Positions 8,871 to 17,948 of a DNA stretch of 64,000 bases are shown here, one piece after another. The notes beneath the pieces are model-generated. The model made no database searches. It saw nothing but the letters and a program-made list of their open reading frames with translations, and was not told where the DNA came from. This DNA is from Terriglobales bacterium (GTDB taxonomy: Bacteria; Acidobacteriota; Terriglobia; Bryobacterales; Bryobacteraceae), in NCBI GenBank assembly GCA_027485675.1, contig JAIXQP010000015.1, forward strand, positions 58,113 to 122,112, in the 5' to 3' direction. Numbering within the stretch: the first letter of the stretch is position 1; the number at the start of each line of letters is the position of its first letter. A program made the translations under genes and the position numbers.

Positions 8871-10550
8871 ATGTCCAATTGGTCTGCAGGAAAACGTCTA
8901 TCTGTCACCACCGCGCTTGTCGTCGGTCTCGCCGTAATTCTCGGCATCAGCGCGGCCTGGGTTACCAGTCACCTCGGTAACCAGCTCGACCGTGCCATCA
9001 ATCAGCTGGCCCGGCAACAGATGCTCGCCGGGCTTATCAGCACTCGCGTCGGCGAGATTGACGCGCTTGAGCGCGGCGTCGCCATGGCGATGATGCTCCA
9101 GCAGACATCGAACGTCGACGAGCTCCGCCAGAAGCTGAATGCCAAAGAGCAGGAGGCCCGTAAAGCACTCGAGGAACTGAAAGGTCTGAGCACGGGCTCC
9201 TCCGCCCAGGACCTTCAGAACATGATCACGGACTTCGACGCCGCCTTCGACGTGCACGATCAGGTCGTCAAAGCTCTGAACGAACAGAAGATGGATGTGG
9301 CCATCGCCACCCTCAATGAGAAACTTCTGCCCAAGCTCAGCCAGTTGGGCGAACGGGGACGCCAGCTCGTCGATGCGCAGGCCCGCCAGTTGAGCGTCGT
9401 CGGCCAGGAGGCCGAAAGCGCCCGCTCGATCAGCTTCCTCAGCATGCTCACACTCGGTCTGCTGAGCGTGATCGTCGGCCTTGCCGCCGTCTTCAGTGTG
9501 CGCAAGATTCAGACCGTGCTCCGGCAATCGGTGGCCGACCTGAACGAAAACGCCCGCCGCCTCGCCAATACGGCCGGCCGCGTCTCCGCCTCAAGCCAAT
9601 CGGTGTCCCACGCCGCCAGCGAACAGGCTGCCTCGCTCGAAGAGACCTCGGCCTCCACCGAAGAGATCCACTCGATGACCAAGCGCAATGCGGAGAACGC
9701 CGAGTCGGCCACGCGGAAGACCAACGAAGCCTCGGCGACGATCCACGAGGCCAATCAGGCCCTCGCGCAAATGGTCAACTCCATGAACGAGATCACCACC
9801 TCGTCCAACAAGATCTCGAAGATCATCAAGGTCATCGACGACATCGCCTTCCAGACCAACATTCTCGCCCTCAACGCGGCCGTCGAAGCCGCCCGCGCCG
9901 GCGAGGCCGGCATGGGCTTCGCCGTCGTCGCCGACGAGGTCCGCAACCTCGCCCAGCGCTCCGCCCAGGCGGCGCGCGATACGACCCAGCTCATCGAGGA
10001 ATCCATCACCCGCGCCGCCGAAGGCAAGGACAAACTCGACGAGGTCGCCCGCGCCATCACCGTCCTCACCAACAGCTCCCTGCAAGCCAAGTCGCTTGTC
10101 GAAGAGGTCTACGCCGGCAGCCAGGAACAGTCCCGCGGCATCGCGCAGATCTCCCGCGCCGTCCTGCAGATGGAACAGTTGACTCAACAGTTGGCCGCGA
10201 CCGCCGAAGAGAGCGCCGCCGCCGGCCAAGGCCTGGCCACGCAGGCGCACCGCGTCGATGAGATCGTCGTCAGCCTCCAGAAGATTGTTGGCTTCAACGA
10301 CGCCGCCCCGGCCGCCGAAATCCAGACCTTCCGCCCCTCGGCCGCCCCGGCCCCCTCGGCGCCCACCCACACCCCGAGCCTCAAAGCCTTGCGGCAGGCC
10401 ACCGAACATCAACCCGCCCCCACGGCTTCCCGCGGCGGCTACACCGACCAGTTCGACAAACCTGCCAACCTGCAGCCCGTCGGCGCCGGCCGCGACCGCG
10501 ATCCGGAGTCGATTCTGCCGCTCGACGACAACGACTTCAAACCCTTCTAA
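8871..10550 (+). CDS. Methyl-accepting chemotaxis protein
   Basis: A 559-residue chemoreceptor with a GAGGAGAA ribosome site. Transmembrane helix 1 is about residues 12-35 and helix 2 about 188-212, bracketing a helical periplasmic sensor resembling the four-helix-bundle (4HB_MCP) type. No clear HAMP motif follows. The cytoplasmic coiled coil contains the highly conserved hairpin tip ([37 protein letters not shown]). The last 80 residues are an Ala/Pro-rich tail ending [10 protein letters not shown], with no NWETF-type CheR/CheB tether. It is divergent from the che operon and probably feeds it. Confidence 0.95.
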   Translation: MSNWSAGKRLSVTTALVVGLAVILGISAAWVTSHLGNQLDRAINQLARQQMLAGLISTRVGEIDALERGVAMAMMLQQTSNVDELRQKLNAKEQEARKALEELKGLSTGSSAQDLQNMITDFDAAFDVHDQVVKALNEQKMDVAIATLNEKLLPKLSQLGERGRQLVDAQARQLSVVGQEAESARSISFLSMLTLGLLSVIVGLAAVFSVRKIQTVLRQSVADLNENARRLANTAGRVSASSQSVSHAASEQAASLEETSASTEEIHSMTKRNAENAESATRKTNEASATIHEANQALAQMVNSMNEITTSSNKISKIIKVIDDIAFQTNILALNAAVEAARAGEAGMGFAVVADEVRNLAQRSAQAARDTTQLIEESITRAAEGKDKLDEVARAITVLTNSSLQAKSLVEEVYAGSQEQSRGIAQISRAVLQMEQLTQQLAATAEESAAAGQGLATQAHRVDEIVVSLQKIVGFNDAAPAAEIQTFRPSAAPAPSAPTHTPSLKALRQATEHQPAPTASRGGYTDQFDKPANLQPVGAGRDRDPESILPLDDNDFKPF

Positions 10551-10573
10551 CCACCGCTCCCCGCGCCAACCTC

Positions 10574-10607
10574 GCCCGGCTGCCATCAGCAGCCGGGCTT
10601 TCGTTTT
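10574..10607 (+). terminator. Rho-independent terminator after the chemoreceptor gene
   Basis: A perfect 10-bp GC-rich stem (GCCCGGCTGC, loop CATCA, GCAGCCGGGC) is followed by TTTCGTTTT. It lies 24 bp after the chemoreceptor stop and just before the arginine regulatory site, separating the two transcripts. Confidence 0.85.
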
Positions 10608-10608
10608 C

Positions 10609-10642
10609 TGTATAATCATACAGGGCACTGAATAATCATTCA
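10609..10642 (+). promoter_or_regulatory. Two tandem ARG boxes (ArgR operator) with an embedded TATAAT -10
   Basis: Two perfect palindromes, TGTATAATCATACA (10609-10622) and TGAATAATCATTCA (10629-10642), are centred 20 bp apart. Each matches the TGAAT-N4-ATTCA core of the ArgR/AhrC box, and the close pairing on one DNA face is how hexameric ArgR binds in other bacteria. A consensus TATAAT at 10611-10616 lies inside the first box, so bound repressor would block the promoter; no good -35 is seen. argR itself is the third gene of the operon downstream, which predicts autoregulated repression of arginine synthesis. Confidence 0.8.
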
Positions 10643-10681
10643 GTGCCCTTCTTCTTTCCCGATCCCCCCGAGGCCCAACCC

Positions 10682-11599
10682 ATGCTTCTCGCCGCTCCAC
10701 CGCTCCAGGCTCCCGACCTCCGCAGCGACCTCGACCTGACAACGGAAGAACTCGTCCGCCTTCTCGACCTCGCCGATCACGTCAAGCGCGATCCGCGCGC
10801 CTACGCGCACGCCCTCGATGGACGCTACCTCAGCCTCCTGTTCGAAAAGCCCTCCCTGCGCACCCGCTTCACCTTCGACCTCGCCATCCAGCAGCTCGGC
10901 GGCGGCGCCGTCACCCAAATCGGCCTGATCGGCGACCGGGAACCGCTCGCCGACATCGCCCGCAACCTCGACCGCTGGACCAACGCCATCGTCGCCCGCG
11001 TCTTCTCGCAAAACACGATCGAAGAGCTCGCCCGCCACTCCCGCGTCCCCGTCATCAACGCCCTCAGCGACCTCTACCACCCCTGTCAGATCCTCGCCGA
11101 TGTCCAGACCATCCGCGAACGCTTCGGCCGCTGGGAGGGACTGAAGCTCGCCTACGCCGGCGACGGCAACAACATCGCCCACTCCCTGCTGCTCAACGCC
11201 GGCCGTCTCGGCATCCATGTCGCCATCGCCTGTCCGGAAGCCTACGCGCCCCTGCCGGAGATCACAGCCGCGGCCCGCGCCGCCGGCGTCCAATTCACCA
11301 TCACCACCGACCCCCGCGAAGCCGTCGACGGCGCCCACATCGTCTATACCGACGTTTGGGCCAGCATGGGCCAGGAGAGCGAGGCCGTCGAACGGCAGCG
11401 CATCTTCGCCCCCTACCAGGTCAACGCCGCGTTGCTCGCCGCCGCCCGCCCGGAAGCCATCTTCCTCCACTGCCTGCCCGCCAAGCGCGGCCAGGAGGTC
11501 ACCGACGAGGTCATCGAGTCGCCCCAATCGGCCGTCTTCGACCAGGCCGAAAACCGGCTCCACGCCCAGAAGGCGCTTCTGCTCCTGCTCGTCCGCTAA
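10682..11599 (+). CDS. argF: Ornithine carbamoyltransferase
   Basis: A 305-residue enzyme forming citrulline from ornithine and carbamoyl phosphate. The carbamoyl-phosphate loop reads FEKPSLRTRFTFD and the C-terminal signature HCLPAKRGQEV is the ornithine-specific type. A longer frame from a GTG at 10643 would start inside the ARG box, so I use the ATG at 10682 with GAGG 8 bp upstream. SLRTR in place of the commoner STRTR occurs in several carbamoyltransferases, so N-acetylornithine as substrate cannot be fully excluded, though HCLP argues against it. First gene of argF-argH-argR. Confidence 0.92.
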   Translation: MLLAAPPLQAPDLRSDLDLTTEELVRLLDLADHVKRDPRAYAHALDGRYLSLLFEKPSLRTRFTFDLAIQQLGGGAVTQIGLIGDREPLADIARNLDRWTNAIVARVFSQNTIEELARHSRVPVINALSDLYHPCQILADVQTIRERFGRWEGLKLAYAGDGNNIAHSLLLNAGRLGIHVAIACPEAYAPLPEITAAARAAGVQFTITTDPREAVDGAHIVYTDVWASMGQESEAVERQRIFAPYQVNAALLAAARPEAIFLHCLPAKRGQEVTDEVIESPQSAVFDQAENRLHAQKALLLLLVR

Positions 11600-11606
11600 C
11601 TTCTCT

Positions 11607-13007
11607 ATGTCCACCTCCGACAAGATCCAACTGTGGGGCGGCCGCTTCGCCTCCGGCCCCTCAGCCAACTTTGAACAGTTCTCCGAGTCGCTCTCGTTCG
11701 ACAAGCGCCTCGCCGATTGCGACATCCGCGGCTCCCAGGCCTTCGCCCGCGCCCTCGAACGGGTGGGCATCCTCACGGCCGAGGAGTGCGCGACCCTCAT
11801 CGCCGCCTTCGACGCCTTGCGCGAAGAGGCCCGCACCCCCGACTTCTACGCCGGCGCCACCGACGAGGATGTCCATACCCTCATCATCCGCAAGCTCAAA
11901 GCCAAAGTAGGCGGCCTTGCCGACAAGATCCACACCGGCCGCAGCCGCAACGAACAGGTCTCCGTCGACACCCGTCTCTGGCTTCGGGAACAGATCGACA
12001 CGACGACGGCCCTCCTCGTCAGCTTTCTCGACGAGCTCCTCGCCCTCGCCCGGCGCTATGAGACGGCCATCATCCCCGGCTACACCCACCTCCGCCGCGC
12101 CCAGCCCGTCCTCTGGCCCCACTACTGTCTCGCCTACTTCGAGATGTTCCTCCGCGATCTCGAACGCCTCCAGCAAGCCCGCGCCCGCGTCAACCTCTGC
12201 CCCCTCGGCAGCGGCGCCCTCGCCGGCTCCGGCTTTCCGTTTGACCGCCACGCCATCGCCGCCGACCTCGGCTTCGCGGGTATCACCCGCAACTCGATGG
12301 ACGTCTCCGGCGACCGCGACTGGGCCCTCGACTTCCTCTACGCCGCCTCGACCGCCATGCTTCATCTCTCGCGTCTGGCCGAGGACTGGATCCTCTATTC
12401 GAGCGAAGAGTTCGGCTGGATGGACCTCGGCGACGGCGTCACCAGCGGCTCCAGTCTCATGCCGCAGAAGAAGAACCCCGATTCACTCGAACTCATCCGC
12501 GGCAAGTCCGGCCGCGTCTTCGGCAGCCTCACTTCGCTCTATGTCACCGTCAAGGGCACGCCCATGACCTATAACCGCGACATGCAGGAAGACAAAGAGC
12601 CCCTCTTCCTCGCCGCCGACCAACTCGCCGGCTGCCTGGCCATGATTCGCGAAGTCACCTCGACCGTCGTCCTCAAACCCGCCGTCCCCGCCCAAGCCGC
12701 CGAAGAGAGCTGGACCGTCGCCACCGACATCGCCGAAGCCCTCGCCCGCTTCGGCACGCCGTTTCATCAAGCCCACAAGCTCGCCGGCCGCCTGGTGCTC
12801 GAATCGCTGAACCAGGGCAAAAAGCCGCTCGATTGGACGCCGGAAGAGCTCGCCGCCTTCTCCCCGGAATTCACGCCCGAAATGGCCGAATTCCTCCGCC
12901 CGGCCCGCGGCATGCAGAACCGTTCCGTCCCCGGCGGCACCGCCCCCAGCGCCGTCGCGCAGGCTCTGGCCGAAGCCGCCGAACGCCTCAACGGATTCCG
13001 CGCATGA
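11607..13007 (+). CDS. argH: Argininosuccinate lyase
   Basis: A 466-residue enzyme of the fumarase/aspartase superfamily that splits argininosuccinate to arginine and fumarate. It starts at the ATG 8 bp after argF (MSTSDKIQLWGGRF is the usual N-terminus). The signature loop SGSSLMPQKKNPDS carries the mobile catalytic serine, and TGRSRNEQV and PGYTHLRRAQP are conserved. The argininosuccinate synthase (argG) that would link argF to argH is not in the window. The stop overlaps the argR start by 4 bp. Confidence 0.97.
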   Translation: MSTSDKIQLWGGRFASGPSANFEQFSESLSFDKRLADCDIRGSQAFARALERVGILTAEECATLIAAFDALREEARTPDFYAGATDEDVHTLIIRKLKAKVGGLADKIHTGRSRNEQVSVDTRLWLREQIDTTTALLVSFLDELLALARRYETAIIPGYTHLRRAQPVLWPHYCLAYFEMFLRDLERLQQARARVNLCPLGSGALAGSGFPFDRHAIAADLGFAGITRNSMDVSGDRDWALDFLYAASTAMLHLSRLAEDWILYSSEEFGWMDLGDGVTSGSSLMPQKKNPDSLELIRGKSGRVFGSLTSLYVTVKGTPMTYNRDMQEDKEPLFLAADQLAGCLAMIREVTSTVVLKPAVPAQAAEESWTVATDIAEALARFGTPFHQAHKLAGRLVLESLNQGKKPLDWTPEELAAFSPEFTPEMAEFLRPARGMQNRSVPGGTAPSAVAQALAEAAERLNGFRA

Positions 13008-13435
13008 ACAAGGCATTCCGGCAAGGCCAGATTCTGAAGCTCGTCTCCCACCAGCAGATCCACACGCAGGAAGAGATTGCCCAGAAACTGGCCAAGCTCG
13101 GGGTGCCGGCGACTCAGGTCACGCTCTCGCGGGACATTCGCGAACTCGGCCTCGCCAAAACCGCCCAAGGCTACCAGCGCCTCGCCGCACCCACCCCGGC
13201 CGGCCCCACCCTCGCCACCATTCTTAGCGAATACCTCCTCGATATTCGAGACGCGCAGCACCTGCTCGTGCTCAAAACGCCCCCGGGCCACGCCTCCACC
13301 CTCGCCGCCGCCCTCGACCGCGCCGCCTGGCCCGAACTCGCGGGCACCATCGCCGGCGACGATACGGTCCTCGCCATCGCGCCGGACCTAACTCAGGCCC
13401 GCAAGCTCAAGCGCCGGCTGCTCCGCCCGGCCTAG
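13004..13435 (+). CDS. argR: Arginine repressor ArgR
   Basis: A 143-residue repressor starting at the ATGA overlap with argH. The N-terminal winged helix (about 1-65: IHTQEEIAQKLAKLG, TQVTLSRDIRELGLAK) is typical ArgR/AhrC; the C-terminal region (about 75-143) is the arginine-binding oligomerisation domain with TIAGDDTVLAIA. Its presumed operator is the pair of ARG boxes upstream of argF, giving negative feedback on the operon that includes argR itself. Its stop codon shares the palindrome CTAG with the stop of the convergent hpnD. Confidence 0.93.
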   Translation: MNKAFRQGQILKLVSHQQIHTQEEIAQKLAKLGVPATQVTLSRDIRELGLAKTAQGYQRLAAPTPAGPTLATILSEYLLDIRDAQHLLVLKTPPGHASTLAAALDRAAWPELAGTIAGDDTVLAIAPDLTQARKLKRRLLRPA

Positions 13436-14283
13436 AACGCCCCCGCCATCTTCTTCGTCCCGGCCTCCACCACCAGCCAGACTTTTTCGAAAGTCGATAG
13501 CCGGATCCGCCCGTCCAGCACCCGGTACTGCTTCTCTTCAATCCGCTGCAACAGGCGCGAATAGATCTCGATCAGCGCCCATAACGACGCCCGGCTCCCC
13601 CGCTCCACCATCCCGATCAGCGGCCGAGCCTCTTCGTAGTAGGCCCGCGCCCGCCCGGCTTCAAACTTCATCAGCTCCACAAACCCCGGCGTATACTGCA
13701 TGCCCCGCGCATCCACCCCAAACCGCCGCAGATCCTCCGCCGGCACGTAGACCCGCCCCAGCCCCGCGTCCTCCTGCACATCCCGCAGAATGTTCGTCAA
13801 CTGGAAGGCGATGCCGCACTTTTCGGCCAGTTCGAGCGCCTTGGGATCCTCGAACCCGAAGATGTGAATGATGGTCAGCCCCACCACGGAGGCCACCCGG
13901 TAGCAGTACTGATACAGGTCCGCGAACGTCTCCACCGGCTTCGGCGTCAGGTCGCTTGAAACGCCGTCGATCATATCGAAGAAGTACTGCCGCGGAATCC
14001 GGTAACGCTTGACGGTATCGTGGAAGGCCGGCCAAACCGGATGGCTCCCGTAGTCGCCCTCGAGCGCCCGTGCCAGGTCCCCGCGCCATTGGGCCATCGT
14101 CTCGGCCGTCGTCCCTTCAAGATCATCGCTCAGGTCGTCGCAGTAGCGCATGAACGCGTAGACGGCGCACATCGCGTCCCGCTGCTCCTTCCGCAGCAGC
14201 AGGAAGGAATAGTAGAAGTTCTTGGCCCGGCTCCGTGCCACCTCGCGGCAGTAAGCGTAGGACTCCTCGACCGCCTTCGTCAT
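13432..14283 (-). CDS. hpnD: Presqualene diphosphate synthase HpnD (squalene/phytoene synthase family)
   Basis: A 283-residue prenyl synthase. The two Asp-rich regions are visible, RYCDDLSDDLEG near residue 45 and NILRDVQEDAGLGRVYVP near 165. In hopanoid clusters the HpnD member condenses two farnesyl diphosphates to presqualene diphosphate and the HpnC member converts that to hydroxysqualene. I assign this one as HpnD from sequence style and from its paralogue next to it. The ATG at 14283 overlaps the hpnC stop by 4 bp; a longer frame lacks conserved sequence. It is the last gene of the hopanoid operon. Confidence 0.88.
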   Translation of the reverse strand: MTKAVEESYAYCREVARSRAKNFYYSFLLLRKEQRDAMCAVYAFMRYCDDLSDDLEGTTAETMAQWRGDLARALEGDYGSHPVWPAFHDTVKRYRIPRQYFFDMIDGVSSDLTPKPVETFADLYQYCYRVASVVGLTIIHIFGFEDPKALELAEKCGIAFQLTNILRDVQEDAGLGRVYVPAEDLRRFGVDARGMQYTPGFVELMKFEAGRARAYYEEARPLIGMVERGSRASLWALIEIYSRLLQRIEEKQYRVLDGRIRLSTFEKVWLVVEAGTKKMAGAF

Positions 14284-15179
14284 GCCGACACCCACAGCGC
14301 CTTCAGCAGCAGCCCCACCCGCTCGAGCTTCCCGATCTTCGGCCGCTCCTTCAACACGTCCCAACCCTGCCGTTCAATCTTATCGAGCACCGCCAACCCG
14401 CCCTCGCTGAACAGCCGCAGGTCCAGCGCCAGCCGCCGGTCCACCATGCCCGGCAGCGCCAGGCCCTCTTCGAACAGCCGCCGCGCCACGCCGCAGGCCT
14501 CTTCCATCACCCGGGCGAATCCCGGCGTGAAGCGCCGCGCGAACAGGTCGGCGTCGGTCACCCCATGCCGCGCCAGCAGATCCTGCGGCAGATAGACCCG
14601 GTCCTTACCCGTATCCACCGTCACATCCTGCCAGAAATTGGCCAATTGCAGCGCCGTGCACGTCTTATCGCTCAGGGCGTACCGCTCGGCGTCCCGGTAT
14701 CCGCACAGGCCCAGCACCAGCCGTCCCACGGGGTTGGCCGAGTAGACGCAGTACTCGATCACCTCGTCCCAGTTGGCATACCGCGTCTTCACCTGGTCCT
14801 GCTCAAACGCATAAATCAGATCCGCGAACGTCTGCCGGTCCAACTGATACTGCCGCACCGTCGGCCCCAGCGCCACGAACACCGGATGGCTTGCGTCGCC
14901 TGCGTACATCCGGTCCAACTCCTCGCGCCACCAACCCAGCAGACGCAGGCTTTCCGCCACGTCCCCAATCTCATCGCCCAAGTCGTCCGCCCAACGGCAG
15001 AACGCGTAGACGTTATAAAAATCCTGATGCAGCTTCTTGGGCAGCAACACACTCACCACGTGAAAGTTCTCGTAGTGGGAAGTGGCGAGCCACTTGGTAT
15101 AAGCCAGGGATTCCGCCGCCGTCCAAACCCGACCCATCGCCGCGGCGTCGCGAACAAAGTCTTTCGGCTGCAGAGGCAC
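14280..15179 (-). CDS. hpnC: Hydroxysqualene synthase HpnC (squalene/phytoene synthase family)
   Basis: A 299-residue paralogue of hpnD. First Asp-rich motif RWADDLGDE near residue 83, second QLANFWQDVTVDTGKDRVYLP near 190, the latter with Phe-Trp where HpnD has Ile-Leu. The N-terminal AYTKWLATSHYENFHVVS block is the HpnC pattern. It is expected to turn presqualene diphosphate into hydroxysqualene, which HpnE then reduces to squalene; no hpnE is in the window. It starts directly at the stop of the upstream dehydrogenase gene. Confidence 0.87.
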   Translation of the reverse strand: MPLQPKDFVRDAAAMGRVWTAAESLAYTKWLATSHYENFHVVSVLLPKKLHQDFYNVYAFCRWADDLGDEIGDVAESLRLLGWWREELDRMYAGDASHPVFVALGPTVRQYQLDRQTFADLIYAFEQDQVKTRYANWDEVIEYCVYSANPVGRLVLGLCGYRDAERYALSDKTCTALQLANFWQDVTVDTGKDRVYLPQDLLARHGVTDADLFARRFTPGFARVMEEACGVARRLFEEGLALPGMVDRRLALDLRLFSEGGLAVLDKIERQGWDVLKERPKIGKLERVGLLLKALWVSA

Positions 15180-16223
15180 TTAGGGAATGATAGCGGTTTT
15201 CATACGCCCGCTTGAATTCATCAGGTACCGCAGGACTTCTTTGATCTTATGCAGAGGCTCTTCGCCCACCACGAAATCGCTCGCGCGAATGTCGCCGCGC
15301 GTCACCGCCTGTAACGCCTTCTGAATCAGCTTCGGCGTGTGGTGAAAGCTCGCTTTGCAGGTCAGTTCCGAGTAATGCAGCAGGTTAGTGTCCAATTGCA
15401 CCTGCGTCTCCGTCGGGCATCCGCCGAAGAAGTTCACCGTCCCACCCTTGCGCAGCATGCGCACGGACAGGTCCCACACCTCGGGCTTACCCACGGCTTC
15501 AATCACGACATCAGCGCCCCGGCCGTCCGTCAACGCCCGTACCGCTGCCGGCACGTCCTCGGTCTCAACGGCTGAAATCAGCTCCGCCGCGCCCATCCGC
15601 TTGGCGTCGTCGAGTTGCACCTGCCGCCGTGCCACCGCAATCACGCGCGCGCCCATCACCTTCAACATCCGGACAAACATCAGGCCAATCGGACCCAGCC
15701 CGATCACCACCACCGTGTCGCCCTTCCGCACGTTGCTCTCTTCGATCCCGCGCAGAACGCACGCCAGCGGTTCAGCCAGCGCGGCGTCCACATAGTCCAC
15801 CTGTTCCGGCACCGCGTAGAGATTCTTTTCGACGATCCGTCCCGGAATCCGGATGTATTCGGCGTAAGCGCCGTTATTGAACAGCAAATCCTCGCAAAGG
15901 TTCTCGAGATCCCGCTTGCAATAGAAACAGTCCCCGCAAGGCGCCGAGTTCGCCGCCACCACGCGATGGCCCACGCGAAACTTCGACACTTCCTGCCCCA
16001 CCGCGACAATGTCGCCCGCCAACTCATGGCCGAACAGCGCCGGCGGCATGATCATCCGCGCGTGGTAGCCGCGACGGAATACCTTCACGTCGGTACCGCA
16101 CGTCAGAGCTGCCTTCACCCGCACCAGCACGTCATTCGGACCGAGCTTCGGGATGGCTACCTGCTCGATCTTTACGTCCTCTTTGCCGTACAGGACGGCG
16201 GCCGTCATTTGCTGATTGTTCAC
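15180..16223 (-). CDS. Zinc-dependent alcohol dehydrogenase within the hopanoid operon (copy A)
   Basis: A 347-residue medium-chain dehydrogenase. Catalytic zinc ligands are suggested by LTCGTDVKVF and FGHELAGDIVA; the structural zinc site is CGDCFYCKRDLENLC. The NAD(P) fold has VIGLGPIGLMFVRML. The gene overlaps the second dehydrogenase by 4 bp and hpnC follows immediately, so both belong to the operon. Substrate is unknown; position suggests oxidation of a hopanoid side-chain or isoprenoid alcohol/sugar intermediate, which is inference only. Confidence 0.85.
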   Translation of the reverse strand: MNNQQMTAAVLYGKEDVKIEQVAIPKLGPNDVLVRVKAALTCGTDVKVFRRGYHARMIMPPALFGHELAGDIVAVGQEVSKFRVGHRVVAANSAPCGDCFYCKRDLENLCEDLLFNNGAYAEYIRIPGRIVEKNLYAVPEQVDYVDAALAEPLACVLRGIEESNVRKGDTVVVIGLGPIGLMFVRMLKVMGARVIAVARRQVQLDDAKRMGAAELISAVETEDVPAAVRALTDGRGADVVIEAVGKPEVWDLSVRMLRKGGTVNFFGGCPTETQVQLDTNLLHYSELTCKASFHHTPKLIQKALQAVTRGDIRASDFVVGEEPLHKIKEVLRYLMNSSGRMKTAIIP

Positions 16224-17278
16224 GAGCTGTAACCTTGGGGCTTCACTAGAATTTTCAGTGATTCTGTCGTTGGATGCAACGCCAGCTCAAAACCGTCCAT
16301 AATCTGTTCGAGCGGTACCCGGTGCGTCACGAGCTCCTCCACCGGCAGGGCGCCGCTGAAAACCAGATCGGCAGACTCCCGCTGCAGATCCACATCGGCG
16401 CTGTAGGAACCGAGAAGCACACGCTCCCCCATGCAGATGTCTTTGCCGGATAGCTCGATGCGCTCTTTGTCGGACGTCTGTGCAAACAGTACTATTTTCG
16501 CACCCGGACGGGTCACGCGGATGGCCTCCTCCACGACGCCCGGCGCCGACACCGCCACAAAGACGATGTCCGCTCCCCGGCCCTCCGTCCGCGCCGCGGC
16601 CTCCGCCTGCAGATTGTCCACCTTGGGGTCGAGCGCCTTTTCGGCCCCGAACCGCTCGCCCATCGCCCGCCGGCCAGCCATCCGGTCCGTCACCAGCGTC
16701 CGAATTCCCTTGTGTTTCAGGATCATCGTGAAGATCAGGCCGATCGGGCCCTGCCCCATCACAATCGCCAGTTCATCCGGCCGCGGAGCCGCCAGCGCCA
16801 CGCCTTTGACGCACGTGTTCACCGGCTCAACGAAACTCGCCGCGTCGAAGCTCACCCCATCCGGAATCTTCTCAACGCCCCGTTCGACGATCCAATCCAT
16901 CACCCGGATGTACTCCGCAAACCCGCCCCCGGCCGGCTCAAACCCGGCCGTAATCCCCACCCGCTTGTAGCCGGGGCACTGCGCGTACAAGCGCCGGGCA
17001 CAGTAAAAGCAGTTCGAACACGGAATATGGTGGAACGCCACCACGCGGTCCCCAACGGCGAACTTCGTCACGCCCGCGCCCACCGCGGCCACCACGCCGG
17101 CCGTCTCGTGCCCGTAGATCCGCGGCGGCGTCAGCAGGTCATACTCGATCTTCTTGAGGTCGGTATGGCAGATCCCGCAGCTCTCCACGCGAACCAGCAG
17201 TTCGCCCGGCCCCACCGTGGGCAGCGGAATCTCCTCCACCACCACCTGGCTCTTCCCGCGGTACACGGCCGCTTTCAT
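16220..17278 (-). CDS. Zinc-dependent alcohol dehydrogenase within the hopanoid operon (copy B)
   Basis: A 352-residue medium-chain dehydrogenase, clearly paralogous to the next gene but well diverged. It has the catalytic zinc motif CGICHTDLKK and YGHETAGVVA, structural zinc cysteines CSNCFYCARRLYAQC, and a cofactor fold GQGPIGLIFTMIL. The ATG at 17278 lies 4 bp after the hpnG stop; a TTG upstream is less likely. Its stop overlaps copy A by 4 bp. Two tandem dehydrogenases between hpnG and hpnC suggest a pair of redox steps in the same pathway; the substrate is unknown. Confidence 0.85.
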   Translation of the reverse strand: MKAAVYRGKSQVVVEEIPLPTVGPGELLVRVESCGICHTDLKKIEYDLLTPPRIYGHETAGVVAAVGAGVTKFAVGDRVVAFHHIPCSNCFYCARRLYAQCPGYKRVGITAGFEPAGGGFAEYIRVMDWIVERGVEKIPDGVSFDAASFVEPVNTCVKGVALAAPRPDELAIVMGQGPIGLIFTMILKHKGIRTLVTDRMAGRRAMGERFGAEKALDPKVDNLQAEAAARTEGRGADIVFVAVSAPGVVEEAIRVTRPGAKIVLFAQTSDKERIELSGKDICMGERVLLGSYSADVDLQRESADLVFSGALPVEELVTHRVPLEQIMDGFELALHPTTESLKILVKPQGYSS

Positions 17279-17282
17279 CACT

Positions 17283-17948
17283 TCAGAGTTCGCACTGGGC
17301 AAGAAAGTCTCCTAACGCTTCTGATGCTTCCCGGCCCCGCCGGGCCATACGAAGTAAATCGCCGGGATGGCGAATCCCCGCGAGCGCGATCCGCGCTTTT
17401 TGAAACCGGCCGTCCGCATCGCGGTACCGGTTGAAATCTAACGCAAAATCCTCGGCCGCCAGATCGCTCACCACTCGAACAGCATAAAACGAACCGCCGA
17501 ACCGTAGCCCACCCGCCTCCATCTCCACGGCCTCCGCCCCCCGCTCCCGCAGCGCGGCCTTCTCCGCCGCCGTCCGGATAAACCGGTCGCCGGACCACAA
17601 AACGCCCCGCCGCGCCGCCGGCATCTTCCGTGGCGCCAGCGCCGCCCGGTCGCCGTCCTCCGTCCGCACCCCCAGCGCCACGAATATGTCATTCAACCGC
17701 AACGCCGGGTCGAGCGCCCCGCACCAGCCGATGCTCATCACCGCTGATACCGTCTCCCGCTCCCGCGCCACGGCCAACGCCGCCGCCGCCAACCGGGGAC
17801 CCGCCCCGTTGGCCACCATCGTCACCGCCTGCCCGTTCCATTCCGCCTGCCGGGCAAAGTCCACCGGCCAATCGAGCGTCCGCACTCCCATGCAATGGCG
17901 CAGCCAGCCCGTGAACTCCATCCCGTCGGACGCCACCGCCACAATCAT
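17283..17948 (-). CDS. hpnG: Hopanoid biosynthesis nucleosidase HpnG (phosphorylase superfamily)
   Basis: A 221-residue protein of the nucleoside-phosphorylase fold. Visible features are VANGAGPRLAAAALA, SIGWCGALDP and the purine-site segment AEAVEMEAGG. In hopanoid pathways HpnG removes adenine from adenosylhopane to give ribosylhopane. It overlaps hpnA by 4 bp at an ATGA. The ATG at 17948 (MIVAVASDG) is the only start fitting this overlap; the longer frame is antisense-like sequence. Adenosylhopane is made by HpnH, which is absent from this cluster and must be encoded elsewhere if the pathway is complete. Confidence 0.82.
   Translation of the reverse strand: MIVAVASDGMEFTGWLRHCMGVRTLDWPVDFARQAEWNGQAVTMVANGAGPRLAAAALAVARERETVSAVMSIGWCGALDPALRLNDIFVALGVRTEDGDRAALAPRKMPAARRGVLWSGDRFIRTAAEKAALRERGAEAVEMEAGGLRFGGSFYAVRVVSDLAAEDFALDFNRYRDADGRFQKARIALAGIRHPGDLLRMARRGREASEALGDFLAQCEL

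Noticed and set aside
9591..10742. Long open frame of 383 codons on the minus strand opposite the chemoreceptor gene
   Set aside because: It is a high-GC shadow of a clear receptor, Gly/Ala/Arg-rich with no recognisable domain.
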